A stretch of DNA of 64,000 bases, from assembly GCA_029931535.1 (NCBI GenBank), contig JAQPZY010001301.1, positions 1,426,001 to 1,490,000 on the forward strand, written 5' to 3'. The position numbers and the translations under genes were made by a program. Shown one piece after another: positions 11,870 to 23,399 of this stretch. Within the stretch, counting starts at the first letter, position 1. Each line of letters opens with the position of its first letter. The stretch comes from Margaritifera margaritifera. Lineage: Eukaryota; Mollusca; Bivalvia; Unionida; Margaritiferidae. A model generated the notes under the pieces. It did not search any database and was not told the origin of the DNA. It saw only the letters and a list, made by a program, of their open reading frames with translations.

Positions 11870-14345
11870 TGTCAATGTTATCCATTGAATCAAATAACAA
11901 CATTTGAAAGAGTTTGTAGATGAGTGTTCTGCATCGGTTTTGTTTTAATTCATCCGACATTATGTTTAAAAGAAAATTCGATTGTGTTTCTTTAAAGGTG
12001 TGAACGTGTGTCTGAGTAGTCGCGTATTGCTCTTCATATATACACCTTATTCAAGATACAACACATCATGTGAACACTTCATCCTTGTGTGTCTCCTTTA
12101 GAGAATTGTACCCTTGGGAAAATTTGTGTATTCCATACCTTTTTGTAAAAAGTTTTCATAGTATTTTATTCTTGCTCCATTATCGCAAAAATGTCTCGCT
12201 AACAATTTTAACTTTGGCTCAAAACTTTTAGAAGTATTCCGTCTACCCAACTTGGAAAGTTTGAAGTGCTGCTCTTCAGTCCTGCGTGCCAAAACCAACG
12301 CAGAATTGGGCAAATCAATTGAGCTTTGTTCCCCAAAGAAGTCTAAATAAACAAGGCTTCATTCATTTTTCAGTCCGAAATGAAAACTATTGAAGTCATA
12401 TATGACGTGGTCTTCATCGTTTTCTAATACAGGGAAAAACTGTCAATATATAAGTTGTTGTTTCTCAGAAAAAAATTAACCATTTTAAACATCTTTATTC
12501 CTCAGGAATCCCAGAGCTCATGATAAATATGGACAAGACATATTTGTATTGTGGCATCGATTGTATTCTATGAGTCATGTCTGTGCCTTTCCGAAGTAAA
12601 ACCTACAAAGTGTCCAACACTTTCACATGATTAGGCAATACTTCTGCGATCGTGAAACACATATCCACACACTTCCCCTTTTTGACCCCCCTTACCTCCC
12701 ACTTTTTAGTCTCACGGGTAAGACCCTGATGGTAAGGACCTACCCAGGGGCTAATGTTAAATGCATACGTTCATTTCTCTTCCAAGGTCCATTCAGAATT
12801 TATATAGGTACCGGTATATGGTGGGATAGCGATAGTTTCCAGATTAGGATCCGAGGGAAACACTACACTTCCTACCTTATGGTTGAATTTAGTATTCTTA
12901 CATAAAAGTGCGAGCTCAGCATTACTGGACGAGGTGTTTCAGTGTGATCATATCCATATATCAATATCGTATTTGACGCGACATTGATGCCCTGATGTGT
13001 TGTCATAGTTGTCCTTTTCCTGTTCACCACCCAAAACAAACGATGTGCATTCCGCATCATGTGTGTATTAATTGAAAACATGCAATCCTGTTAGTTTCTC
13101 CAGTCGCACAGAAGAGATAAATCTTCTCAGTAAAGAAATAAGACGTGGTCTATTGCCCTAATACATATTATTTATTCAGACCGATATAAATAACGATACA
13201 CTCACATGGGATTTTTCAACGCAACTCCACAGTAAACGGCGTGTATTCTCAGATGCGTAAAAATCAAACTACCGCTCAGAATCTGAGTAATTTCACGTAA
13301 TTACCTGTCGAACATCTGGTAATTGCTTTATTTATCAGAAATAAGAAATAACAGGTATTATACTGAACGATTAGCTCACGTGGTTATTTCTCAATATATC
13401 TGTGAAGTTGGCTCTCCTGCGAGAGGCTCATTCGCTCTACATCAGCTCATCGTGAGCGTGCTCGGCCGCAGAAAAGGATTAAGTAAAGCCAACGTACAGA
13501 TCGATACCTTCAATATGGAAACTTTAAATTGCACCTGAATATTTGCAATTTGTGTTGTTGTTGTTTTATGCAAGAATAGCCATCATACATGTTTTTTTTT
13601 TATCTGGTACCAAATTCGCCGAATCCCTTGGATGTGTTAAAACTCTCGCCCTTCATGCTCATGCTTCAACAATCCTTCAAGATTCAGCGAATATTTATGT
13701 CAGCAAAATACACGTATGACCCATATATTCATATGCTAGTTTACAACTTACTAAGTTATGACCCTGTGGCTAGGTCGCAAGGGCCAGGAACTGTGCTGGG
13801 GTGGCTTGGAAGAATAAACAAAATCATAAAATGATGCAAAGCGTAATAAACTGATATCGATAAATTACTGGTTTTGCCTCCAATGAATTTGCCACATATG
13901 TATACAAATAAAATTTACCGAAGAATTCTGCACAATTTATTATTAAGGGATTCCGTTGTTTAAAATTTCATAAAAACCGCAAAAACTTGGCGACAAATCT
14001 TATAAGTGGGGAAGTATTTTCGAATTAAACAAGTTTTGAGATATGCTTGCTTGTACGATTTGTGTTGCCCATTTTTCACATTCCCACGAGCGTTATCTTG
14101 AGGTTTTTCAGTTTGGCTTAATTAATTACTGTTTTCTATAATACACACAAAGAAGAGATTACTTGAAAACACCCTAAATGTTATCTCTAAGACCCCGATA
14201 ATAAAAGAAGAATTATAACCAGGAAACAATACGGATAGTCTTTTAGATCTTTCAACTAAAACTAAATTCAAACACATCATCTGAAAGAGCTTGTGGACTA
14301 GTTCAGTACTCTGCTCATTTTCATTTTCGTCTGTCATTATATTTC
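11870..14345. repeat. Pair of diverged direct repeats (11870-11965 and 14255-14345)
   Basis: CATTTGAAAGAGTTTGTAGATGAGT near 11900 and CATCTGAAAGAGCTTGTGGACTAGT near 14277 are followed in both places by T-CTGC and a CATCCGACATTATG or CGTCTGTCATTAT segment. Read on the minus strand both could encode a short start such as MSDE or MTDE followed by a KLFQM motif, with stops in the first copy. The family is not recognised. Between the two copies I see only isolated copies of the 6.6-kb repeat and no gene. Confidence 0.35.
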
Positions 14346-15471
14346 AAATGTTATCATGCTTTTAACAAAGTGGTGAAGTGTGAAAATATTCGGGCAACTT
14401 TATTAATATTTCACTACATAAAATGCAATGCAAGTCGTTTTACTCAATGCCACTGATTTAAAGAATTTAAAACGTAACACCAGAAAAATGTGTATAGTCG
14501 CAATTCTCGTCCCTCACTTCACAAGTATTCAGTGTAGTAATAGTTGTAGCTCGAAAAAAGTGTGCAAAGCATGCCAACAATAGACTATAGTATCACTTAC
14601 AACACTAATGTAATACTGGCCAGTGTTAGTGTTTCAAGGTCATTCCCACCAATCAATATACGTGTACATGGGTCGATTGCCAATCAAGTGACAAGCAAGA
14701 AAGTTATGTTACTAGATTTTTGAAGAGACATCCACTGTAGAAATAACAGATCATAAATGAAGTGTTCCTTAAGTTTGGCTGAGCTTGCTGGATGCAGATT
14801 TTATTAAAGCGGGTAATCTTAACACGATTGCTTTAATTTTGTCACCTTTTGTATCATTTTAATCATTACATCTTCTGTTTCTGTATTATATATACAAAAG
14901 CTAACAGGAAAATATATCGCATTCAAGACTCGGAAATGTAAATCCTTTTCCGACTATTTTGCAAGGGGTGGAAGGTTCGGGGGATTTCTGTTGCATAAAA
15001 CTATAAGCTGAAAATTTTCATGGATCATTATATCATGTAATATCGATTGATTGTTGTTTTTGTAGCTTGTTTGGCTAACGTCAATTACTAGTCTTGATGC
15101 AAACAATGAATACGTTTGGAGTCATTTGATATGAACATCAGGCAAGTTTTAATAATTGATATATTGTACGAAATTGATGACCATTTTCAAGTAATTGCTT
15201 TATCTTACCGCCAAAGGTTTATCAATATTTCGTAACCATATCGGGACACACTGAAGAATTAAAGTTAATTGTTTCAAAATCTGTTGCAATAGAAATACAA
15301 ATTCTAACTCGTTTCTGTACATTTCTCCATAACATCCGATAAAAAAAGTATTTGGTTCATTTATTGTTGCATTTTTCATTATGTTTATTACGTAAATATT
15401 CTACCTCGTCTTTGCAAAAAAGAGAATGTATCGTTAAAATAATGTATGGATGGATGAATCTATTTCTTGAG
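14346..15471. other. AT-rich upstream flank of the gene, nothing recognised
   Basis: No open frame of note. This is presumed 5' flanking sequence of the gene that starts at 15606. Confidence 0.5.
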
Positions 15472-15490
15472 TTGGAAAAACTTTTTCCAA
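15472..15490. promoter_or_regulatory. Perfect 19-bp palindrome upstream of the TATA box
   Basis: TTGGAAAAA and TTTTTCCAA flank a single C at 15481. Each arm contains GGAAA, the core bound by Rel-homology factors such as NFAT and NF-kB. It ends 15 bp before the TATA box, inside core-promoter distance. The symmetry is seen directly; a binding-site role is inference. Confidence 0.4.
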
Positions 15491-15505
15491 GTATTCTAGT
15501 GCGAT

Positions 15506-15514
15506 TATAAAAAG
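15506..15514 (+). promoter_or_regulatory. TATA box of the aromatic-rich secreted protein gene
   Basis: TATAAAAAG lies 100 bp upstream of the start codon. With the usual 25-30 bp spacing, transcription would begin near 15535-15545 and give a 5' UTR of about 65 nt, with no intron needed. The motif is a near-consensus metazoan TATA box, but AT-rich sequence makes chance matches possible. Confidence 0.5.
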
Positions 15515-15605
15515 CTCTTTGAAAATTATTTTTTTTATATTTACCTATAAGAAAACTTAGACCGAGTTTTCAATTTATTATAGTCTGCCCTTGATCGCAA
15601 GAAGT

Positions 15606-15660
15606 ATGAGCCCATTCTGGATTTTCGTCTTACCGGTGGTGGCCATACAGCTGGGATTCG
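15606..15660 (+). CDS. Exon 1 of secreted aromatic-rich repeat protein: signal peptide
   Basis: This exon holds the start codon and residues 1-18 plus the first base of codon 19. It ends at a consensus donor (G|gtaaga). Joined to exon 2 it gives a classic signal peptide: Met, a short polar start, a hydrophobic core with FVLPVVAIQLGFVF, and a small residue at the probable cleavage point after Ala21. The protein is therefore expected to enter the secretory pathway. The ATG was chosen because it is the only one giving a signal peptide in frame with exon 2, it has A at -3, and a TATA box lies 100 bp upstream. No family is recognised. A decayed LINE begins only about 130 bp into the following intron. 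Confidence 0.8.
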
Positions 15661-15787
15661 GTAAGAATCTTTCTGATATAGTATAATTGAATTTTTTCAG
15701 TGACGAATACAAATTATGGATTTATTGGATTGCGTGCTTAGCAACAACAACAACAACAAAAGTTACATTCGTGGAATTCTACGATTT

Positions 15788-16924
15788 GATCTTGATTTAC
15801 TAGGTCTAGAATGTATTTGGATAGAAATGAATTAAACTGGGTAGCAGATACTGATTGGAGGGCTATATAGACCACTAAATAGTAAATCATCCGTATGAGA
15901 TCGTATTGAAGTAAGCATCCAGAGAGCTCAGAACAAAAAACCAGACAAGGGAGATTTTAATGAAATGTTTCTTGTTCCTAATAATAAAGAACTACAACTA
16001 CGTCAGTCTTGTAATCTACAACAAATTATACAATAAACAAGAACTAGTAAGAGTATTCTGAGACACTGATATACAATATTGGTGCAAGATACTGAGTTTT
16101 ATTTAGTGCTGGTGTCCTGGTTACATTTCATTCTAGTGAAGTCAGATTGTCCCGTATATGCTACCTTAAAATTCATTACTCCATAATTCAAGTGCTATAA
16201 AAGAGTGATATGGTCGTACGATAAAGGTGATCATACTGAGTACAGTTATCTGCTGCAGTCCATCTTATGGGATGAAATACTTTACACAAACGGCATTAAT
16301 GATTGTGTTGTAATTTAGGTAGTTTACTGTCGTGGTTAGAACATTATTTATCACTACGAAAGCAATGAGTTGTCCTGAATTCCTGACTTTTGGATTTTCA
16401 GATCATTAATGCAGAGGTCCCTTAAGGATTAATCCTTGGGCTAGCATTGTTTTTAGTATATATAAAATATATTGTAAATGACACACAATCATCACTTAAA
16501 CTATTCGCTGACGATACTACGCTATATCTAATTGCTAAAAATCCAAATGGGGCTAAGCGAATTTTACATTGGGATATTCAAGTCACGTCAATGGTTAGTG
16601 ACTTTTAACCCAGACAAAAAGGACTCAATGTTTATAGCACGAAAACGTTATCCAAATAAGCATTATATATTGCAGATGAATAATAAACGTACTCAAGCAG
16701 TATCCCAACATAAGCATTTAGGTTTTATATTCTTTGGTGAAGCCGCTTGCCATGCACATGCCAAGCATTTGGCTGAAAACGCCAGGAAGAAAGTTAATAG
16801 TTTGAAGAATCTGAAATATAGATTGGATCGCTTGTCCTTGGAAAGAATAGGGGAGACAGTTTGTAATATACTTTCAGCTTTATACAGATTCCAGAGATGT
16901 TGCAATGTTTTGAATTATTTGTGA
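15788..16924 (+). mobile_element. Decayed non-LTR retrotransposon (EN and RT fragments) in intron 1
   Basis: Endonuclease-domain remains come first: CIWIEMN, IGGLYRPLNS and a GDFNEMF block (apurinic-type endonuclease GDFN) at about 15810-15970, then CPVYATLKF near 16150-16180. After an internal deletion come reverse transcriptase remains: LLSWLEHYLS near 16322, ILGLALFLVYI, and the catalytic block LFADDTTLY with FADD at 16504-16515. A frameshift near 16580 leads into a 130-codon open stretch (16532-16924) with FNPDKKDSMF and QHKHLGF, the usual region after the RT palm of jockey-like LINEs. Several stops and frameshifts make it dead. Same strand as the host gene. Confidence 0.85.
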
Positions 16925-17949
16925 AGATGTTTTCTTGAATAAATATTGTTGAAACTAAAACATACCCAAATTAAGAATAAAAAAAGGAGAAAAAAGAACT
17001 AAACAATGAACAGGGGTCATATCAAAGTTTTAAAAATACCTTTACGTAAAGTAACTTAATTGTGAATTTGATCAGTATTGGATTAAATACATACATCCTG
17101 TAACTCAGTCTAAATTGCATATTTGTACACATTGAATTCTAGAAATAATTAGTACAGGTGTCATCGACTGTTTGCATCACTTATCTTCAGTTGTTCGCAC
17201 TCCGGTCAAGTTACTTCCAAAGTCAATTTGTACGTTTTCCATTGTGAAAAAATTAATTCCTCTAGAATTTATTTGTAGGCAGTTCCCACAATTAACTGAA
17301 CATTTAATCGAGAGTTACTGCCGTTTCTACCTACTCCGTTGTCAGCACGAAACTAAATTTTTGGTCAAACTGAGCTTGAATACAAACAGGGAAAATAGCA
17401 ATTACATTCATTGGATTATTAGTCTGAATCCAAAAGAAAATTTAATCAAGACCCACAAATGGCATTAAATAACAATTATCAGAATAAGGGTAATCGGAAT
17501 GAATGCAATAGGGACAAGAGAGGTGTTGGACGTTGTGGTGAATACTTATTAGCTTACATGTGAAACATTTGTGATTCGGTGGGTTCAAGGTGCAAGGGAG
17601 GTAACCCAGTGTATCATGTACAATATAAACCTCTGCTGTTGTGACCCTGTTACATCTAAACTTCCCCCTGATCAGACATAGTCTCAGCATTAAAAGCGTG
17701 TGAGCCGCGTGCATACATTCCTCAGAAACGTTACAAAATTTAAAATTCGATGCAATAAATCTTACTCCTTCCAATATGTGAACGTAATTTAACAAATGGA
17801 TTAGTCTGATTCAGAATAAAACTTACTCTATATCTCTAAGATGCCATTTAATTAAATTTAGATGACAGATAATTTAATAGCTGTATTAACATCGACGAGT
17901 ATTCGATTTCTATTTGAATACATGCAATTACAAAACTACTGGGAGAAAA

Positions 17950-18965
17950 CAACAACAAACACAATTCCAGTTCATAACATATATTATTTTGGCCGTATGA
18001 GTGTACAAATTAAAATATAATGTTGATGTAATATTGTGCTCTTTGTATTCAATCCAAGACAACATACTCAATATTCATTTCATCAGAGCAAATATGAGTA
18101 CATCTTTGAATCCATTTAGATATGTACACTAAATTACATGATTGTCAACTAGATTATGTATCAAATTATTCAACATGGGAAATTTAAGTCGATGCACGTA
18201 ATATACTTTATCTTACTTGAACACAGCTGTTATAAGTCGATTTTATATCAAAATAAGTAAATGCAAATATATAGTAACAGACATTTATGGACCCAAAATC
18301 CTTAATATTACGAGTGGGATTGAGTATTAACCACACTTTATAAAATATCTGAATGAACCTTAAGTTGAAAGGACAGAAAACGAACAAGACCTAGATTTGG
18401 GTTGGTGGGTTGGTTCTTGAAAAATGAAGTAACTCCGTCAAAGATCATGAAAAAAGTAAGAACAATAAAGATCGACGTATAACACGATTGTTTTTTTAGG
18501 TGGTTGGGGGATTCGGTGGATGGGGAGGGGGTAATGACGTCACCATGCTATAAATAAAATATATCGTACAATTTCACCAATAAGAAAAGGTTCAAAGGTA
18601 GCCCCACCGGTCAATAATTTCACAGTCTCTGGTTCAAAATATATGTTCTCCCTATGTATCAGATAATTAATATTTATGTATGCCAAAATTAGTCAATTAC
18701 CTAAATACTAAAAGAAAATAAAAAACACAATTCCAGTTCATAACATATATTATTTGGCCGTAAGTGTCTAAACTATAAAATATAACTTTGGGATGATATT
18801 GTACTATATGTATTGAATCCAAGAAAATATACTTAATATTCATCTGATCTGAGCAAATATGAATACAACAGATTACATTTAGATATGTACACTAAAATAA
18901 TTGATTGTCAACCAGATTCTCTGTATCAAATTTTCAACACTGGCAATTTAAGTCCACCAAACTGC
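17950..18965. repeat. Direct duplication, two copies of about 245 bp spaced 766 bp
   Basis: ACAATTCCAGTTCATAACAT begins at 17961 and 18727. Identity remains high through GGCCGTA, TATTGAATCCAAGA, TTAGATATGTACACTAAA and GATTGTCAAC. Copies span about 17950-18200 and 18716-18965. The segment between them (18200-18715) contains no recognisable gene. The copies lie next to the minus-strand recombinase/hydrolase relics and may be non-coding or terminal parts of the same element. Confidence 0.7.
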
Positions 18966-19429
18966 TGTTCCTCCAAGAATGAATGTCCAAGTTCATTAAA
19001 ACTTTGTGCCATCCATCCATGATATATCAGGAAAATGTACATTTAAATCCGTTCAGAAGTCTTTGTAATCCAGTGAGGAGATGCACATGTCCATTCAAAT
19101 GTATATCATCAAGGAATATGACCAAAATGCCAACATAGAGAGAGTAATAGAATGGCAGCAATAATACTATTTTCATGACAAGTACAATAGACAAAGTATA
19201 CAATTAACACAAATTATATTTCCCTCGGCAGGAATAAATTATGAAATTCTGCACAATTCGGACCTATAGAGTCAATTAAATCTCTAGCAGGTCTGGGCTA
19301 CGAAGATGCAGCTAGTAATCCAAATGGTGCACTCTTCCTTGAAAGAAAGCATCTTGTTCGTATGAAAAATGTATTCAAACCACTGGTGAAATCACTCAGA
19401 TTCAGAATAATTTGAAGTAGTTAACAACT

Positions 19430-19870
19430 TGTATACAAAATGTGTTAGTACGCTTGTTCCCTCTGCAGTAAAATGCACACCACCACCTCTACTGAGGTAA
19501 GTGGTGCCCCCCCCCCCCCCCCGTCCCCGCTTCCTGTTTGCATAAAAATGGTCTATAGGTGTTTACAAATTCATCACCTCTGATTTTGTAAAGCTTCCTT
19601 ACTGAATTGTTGATCACTTGGATTGTATTATCTATATCTTCAAATTCAATGGGTGTCGGAAAGATAGAAGAAAACAATATATATCCTCATATGCTTGTTA
19701 TATTGCCAGATAACTGAGAACAGGTTATTCACTAAAGCATTGAACTCCTCAACATACTCACTCTGGATATTACATATACCAACATGGAAAATTATGTAAC
19801 TTATAAGAATTTGGAGATTTGTCATAATTTAAGTCAAATTACAGAGAGTTGCTCCTTAGTATAGATTAAC
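19430..19870 (-). pseudogene. SGNH/GDSL-type hydrolase relic of a transposable element
   Basis: Read on the minus strand, blocks of the SGNH hydrolase domain carried by several animal retroelements appear in order. There is an HVGICNIQS block (the GxND region, catalytic Asn and neighbours changed), then SSIFPTPIEF, then a TYRPF block near 19545-19560, and a GGVHFTAEGTSVL block (normally D-G-x-H-L-N near the end, the catalytic His region) at about 19436-19490. A 16-base C run at 19507-19522 sits between the last two blocks, and frames shift. The degree of decay rules out function. Confidence 0.75.
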
Positions 19871-20034
19871 CTCTGTCCATTTAATCTCAGTACATTCCTG
19901 GTTACAGAGTCATATAATAAAATAATTGATTGTGGAGCACCTGAAATTATAATGAAAGAATGTTGTTATTTATCACATGTGAAATCAATAATTTATTTTA
20001 AATGGAAAAATAAAAATATTTTGGTATCGTCACT

Positions 20035-20590
20035 CATTCAGTCACCATGAAGTTGTATTAACTCTGATCGCTTCCAAAACTACGAGAACAATACAAGGGA
20101 AGATCTCTACCTGATCTTGTAACTAAATCTTTGAGACCTTTGCAAGGCTGCGTATGTGACTGGAACTAGCCTGTTAGTTTTTCTATCTACGAAAGCTGGA
20201 GAATCTGAAGATGCAAGATTTAACTTCCACATAGTTTTAAACAATAATACCAGACATAAGGGCGCTCCCTCTATTTCGGCAAGGGGAATAATCAAAACTC
20301 TTTCAGCAAACAGTATTGTTTTTGACCAAGTTATTGAAATTTCAATTTAACTGGGTAAACATGTCATTGAGCTCTACTAATCTGGCAATCCCGTTGACTA
20401 TTAAACTCAGTTAAAAAGATGCTGCATCTAAGCACTCATGCTCGTTAATACATGCAAATGTTTTACTCCACTAAGGTAATTCTTGATTGCCTCAGTCGAT
20501 TTAAAGGTTCTGCTAGTAAACTAGGCATACAGGCAAATAGTAAATTTATTGGCAGTTCGATAAGTTAAACTGAAGTAAGCACAACTTAAC
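20035..20590 (-). pseudogene. Tyrosine recombinase (phage-integrase fold) relic
   Basis: Minus-strand blocks in order: an N-terminal SAM-like core-binding region with FTICLYA and FKSTEAIKNYLSGVKHLHVL (about 20449-20583). Then comes a 62-codon catalytic-domain segment (20107-20295) with IPLAEIEGAPLC and LASSDSPAF, and finally ELIQLHGD at 20041-20064, which corresponds to the H-x-x-W box. There the Trp codon has become TGA, and the nucleophile Tyr is not visible in the following segment. The HxxR box is lost or frameshifted. The arrangement matches tyrosine recombinases of mobile elements that use this enzyme instead of a DDE integrase. Confidence 0.8.
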
Positions 20591-20934
20591 AAAATGGTTT
20601 TAATTCAATCTTGAGATTGCTACTAGATCCAGCTTTTGACGTGTTTACTCTTTCTCTAAAGTACCATGATAATAATGGTGTTTCATTAATGCAGGTATCG
20701 AAACCCCTACCCCCCAGTTGTTTTCACCATATTCAATTCGTCATGATACATGCAGCATACAAAGCTAGTAAGGGCCGCCATTTATACAAGTCATAGATAA
20801 AAACAATCTCCATCTCACCAAATTTGCTAGGTAGAAAAGATTTCATGTGATCATCAATCAGTATGATTGAGTCTCTACCTGCACTAAAAGTGTTTTTACC
20901 TGCATTTGTTTACCTGACTTGGCACCATGCTGAC

Positions 20935-21298
20935 CGGCACCTGGAACTCAGTTGGTGACCGCCCTCTCGACCTCTACCAATTTTTGTCTGCTGGCTTCTA
21001 TCCGCCGTCTGAGCTCCATCTCGCACTGATCAAGCAGGAAAAGTTGTCTCTGCTTCTCCACCATTGCCATTGCCAGCCAGCTGTCTTTCTAGGAAACACA
21101 TCTCGTCTTCATATTCAGCACTAGCTGACATTCGCTCATCCGCAAGCTGTGAGTGACCTCCCTTGTTATGATCATCTGGCTTCCTCTCAAGGAGAAAACA
21201 CCTGAACATCCTCTGCCTCGTATTAAGAAAACATCAGAAGCTCTAGCTCTCGCGCTGGATCTAATGGAATGTTGAGCTTCGGATCTGAAATGGCGCAT
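20935..21298 (-). pseudogene. Coiled-coil (gag-like) relic upstream of the tyrosine recombinase
   Basis: On the minus strand a charged helix-forming frame reads MSASAEYEDEMCFLERQLA, then after a one-base frameshift continues as AMAMVEKQRQLFLL and ELRRRIEASRQKLVEVERAV. The density of Glu, Lys, Arg, Gln and Leu at heptad-like spacing indicates a coiled coil. It lies upstream of and on the same strand as the tyrosine recombinase relic, so all three relics could be parts of one element, this being a structural or gag-like protein. I do not recognise a named family. Composition is less AT-rich than the surrounding intron. Confidence 0.5.
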
Positions 21299-21559
21299 TA
21301 AATAGAAATGCTACCTAAAAAAGAAAATATGTTACACTTCCATCAATGCGAAAGAACGAATAAAATATGCAAAATTCGTCCACGTATACTCGAATAGGAA
21401 AATTTAGTATTCGTTTCGCTCTACTGGCCATACAGTCGCACCATCAGTACATTCTGACGATCATGGCATTAGCACAGTGGCCTAAGAGTGGTAAAATTCA
21501 CGTTATGTAGATAACGTCATCATTCCATATATGACCCAAATCGGCAACCAACACTCCCT

Positions 21560-21915
21560 TACTCAATGCAATGAGTAGAATGTAACAAACTTTGATATGT
21601 ACAAAACTATCAAAGAGTCAAAATGCTAGCTAAACTGAGAGACAATGGAATCACTCTGTTTGTGCCAGGCTTGTATAGGACAATCTCCAACCATTAGACT
21701 TAGCAATAAACAAATATGAGCAACAAATAATGGAAATCACCCTTGCACTGATACGCGAAACAGGTCTTAGAGACTAAGACGGGGAAAGGAAGATGTCACA
21801 TTATCTGTGGACGTTCAAACATTAAAGCGTAAGCCAATTCATGCTAAATGGATACTCGCAGCTGGTGAGGAAATGTTTCCAGATCTAATTATATGTGGCC
21901 TTGCGAAAGCATGAC
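21560..21915 (+). pseudogene. C-terminal relic of a DDE (pogo/Tigger-like) transposase
   Basis: Plus-strand blocks in order: FDMYKTIKESK, LAKLRDNGITLFVPG, then after a frameshift QPLDLAINKYEQQIMEI (the QPLD motif near the last catalytic residue of DDE_1 transposases). After another frameshift come EDVTLSVDVQTLKRKPIHA and AKWILAAGEEMF, ending in TGA near 21913. The order and the QPLD motif fit the C terminus of pogo/Tigger-type transposases. No upstream catalytic region or terminal inverted repeat is visible. Confidence 0.6.
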
Positions 21916-22693
21916 TTGAGTAATTCTGCAATTACTGAATTATTTACGCGACAAACGTTTCTGTGTACCAGAAGACTTGAATTATACGATGTTTATTCGG
22001 TGGTTTTGTCAGAAAGTCAGTGAAGTGTGAGCTTTAGTACTGTGGTGTAATTAGTGCATATCCATAGTGTTTAATTTTTGTACTTGTGCATCTAGCAATA
22101 AATCTAGCATTGTACAGTCTTGTTGTTCTGTTGAATGAAATAAGTATGGTTAAAATGAGATATGTTTTCAAAGGGATGTAAATTTGAACAGTAATATCTG
22201 TGTAACTGGAAATAAAACTGTCTAAATTTATCTATGCTTTGTGAAGATTATTAATTTCGATGGATCACTACTGTCGTTAAATCTAAAATCACAGAAAATT
22301 GAAGAGAATAAAATAGTGCAATTATTTCATACAAGAGTCTCCTACATCAGTATCACATGAATGAAAGAAGGAACGATGTACATAAGCATTAAATCTATTT
22401 TTTTAGATCATTTCATTCATTTTCATTAATGCTAGTACTTAAATAATGTACGCTCTTTCTCTGTTTTCTCTATCGTTAATGTTCTCACAACACATTAATT
22501 TAGGCAATGAGTGGAACCAACAATTAATAGCTAATGAATACATAAATGCATGTGAACTTGACCAATATGAAATATTTTGCAATCCGTTTATAAAGTTTGC
22601 CTTTAAAAGGTGTTGAAACAAAAGCAACGCTTGTAAAAGAGACTATTTTATTACAGTAATCAAGTTGAATTAACAAATAACTGAGCTTTTTGG

Positions 22694-22696
<3 letters not shown>

Positions 22697-22766
<70 letters not shown>
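22697..22766. repeat. (GA)n microsatellite
   Basis: An uninterrupted GA run of 35 units in intron 1. The minus-strand frame across it is a Ser-Leu repeat, not a gene. Confidence 0.95.
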
Positions 22767-22769
<3 letters not shown>

Positions 22770-23328
22770 CCGGATATATTTCATCGTGCAGTGCAAACAA
22801 AAGTGATATATATATTTATACAATATATTGTTTTTTTTCTGTATTGCAAGAGGAAGTATACATGGTGTTTACGCAGGAACTCACTCATCAGCATGCACCC
22901 TTTCGTAATTTCACATCAATTTGAGTCGTATCATAACAAAAAGATTTAAGAAAACTGTAGGTTTTGGATGACCTCGTCTGGGGCAATAAAATTATTATAA
23001 CGTGGGAATTTTGCAAGCTATTCTACTATTTTCTAAACATTTTGTAAACTATTTTACTTAATCCGCTCACAAGTCAAGTCCGATTAAGCGATGCAGTATA
23101 CTGGGATTTTAATATTGTTGAGAAGGTAGCACAGGGGATATAACTCCGAAGACAATTGAACAGTCACGATTGAAATGTCTTTGCAAAAGGATGCTTTCCA
23201 TGTCTGAGAGGTAATGCAGTTTCCATTTAATACTCAGTCAAGAAATGCTCGTTTGACATGATGCAAGTATAATTCTGTAGGCACACATACATATTGGGAT
23301 ATCTTGTATTTTTACTATTTAATGTGAA

Positions 23329-23395
<67 letters not shown>
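23329..23395. repeat. Compound (TG)n(TA)n microsatellite
   Basis: About 9 TG units run directly into about 25 TA units. Confidence 0.95.

Positions 23396-23399
<4 letters not shown>

Noticed and set aside
12098..12313. 71-codon minus-strand frame (LSKLGRRNTSKSF, ARHFCDNGARIKYY)
   Set aside because: Some protein-like character but no recognised family and no partner exon; too little to call.
17172..17795. Frames of 98 and 117 codons on opposite strands
   Set aside because: No motif, and they sit between transposon relics; treated as chance.
20156..20350. 64-codon plus-strand frame over the recombinase relic
   Set aside because: It is the shadow of the minus-strand tyrosine recombinase catalytic segment, which has recognisable motifs.
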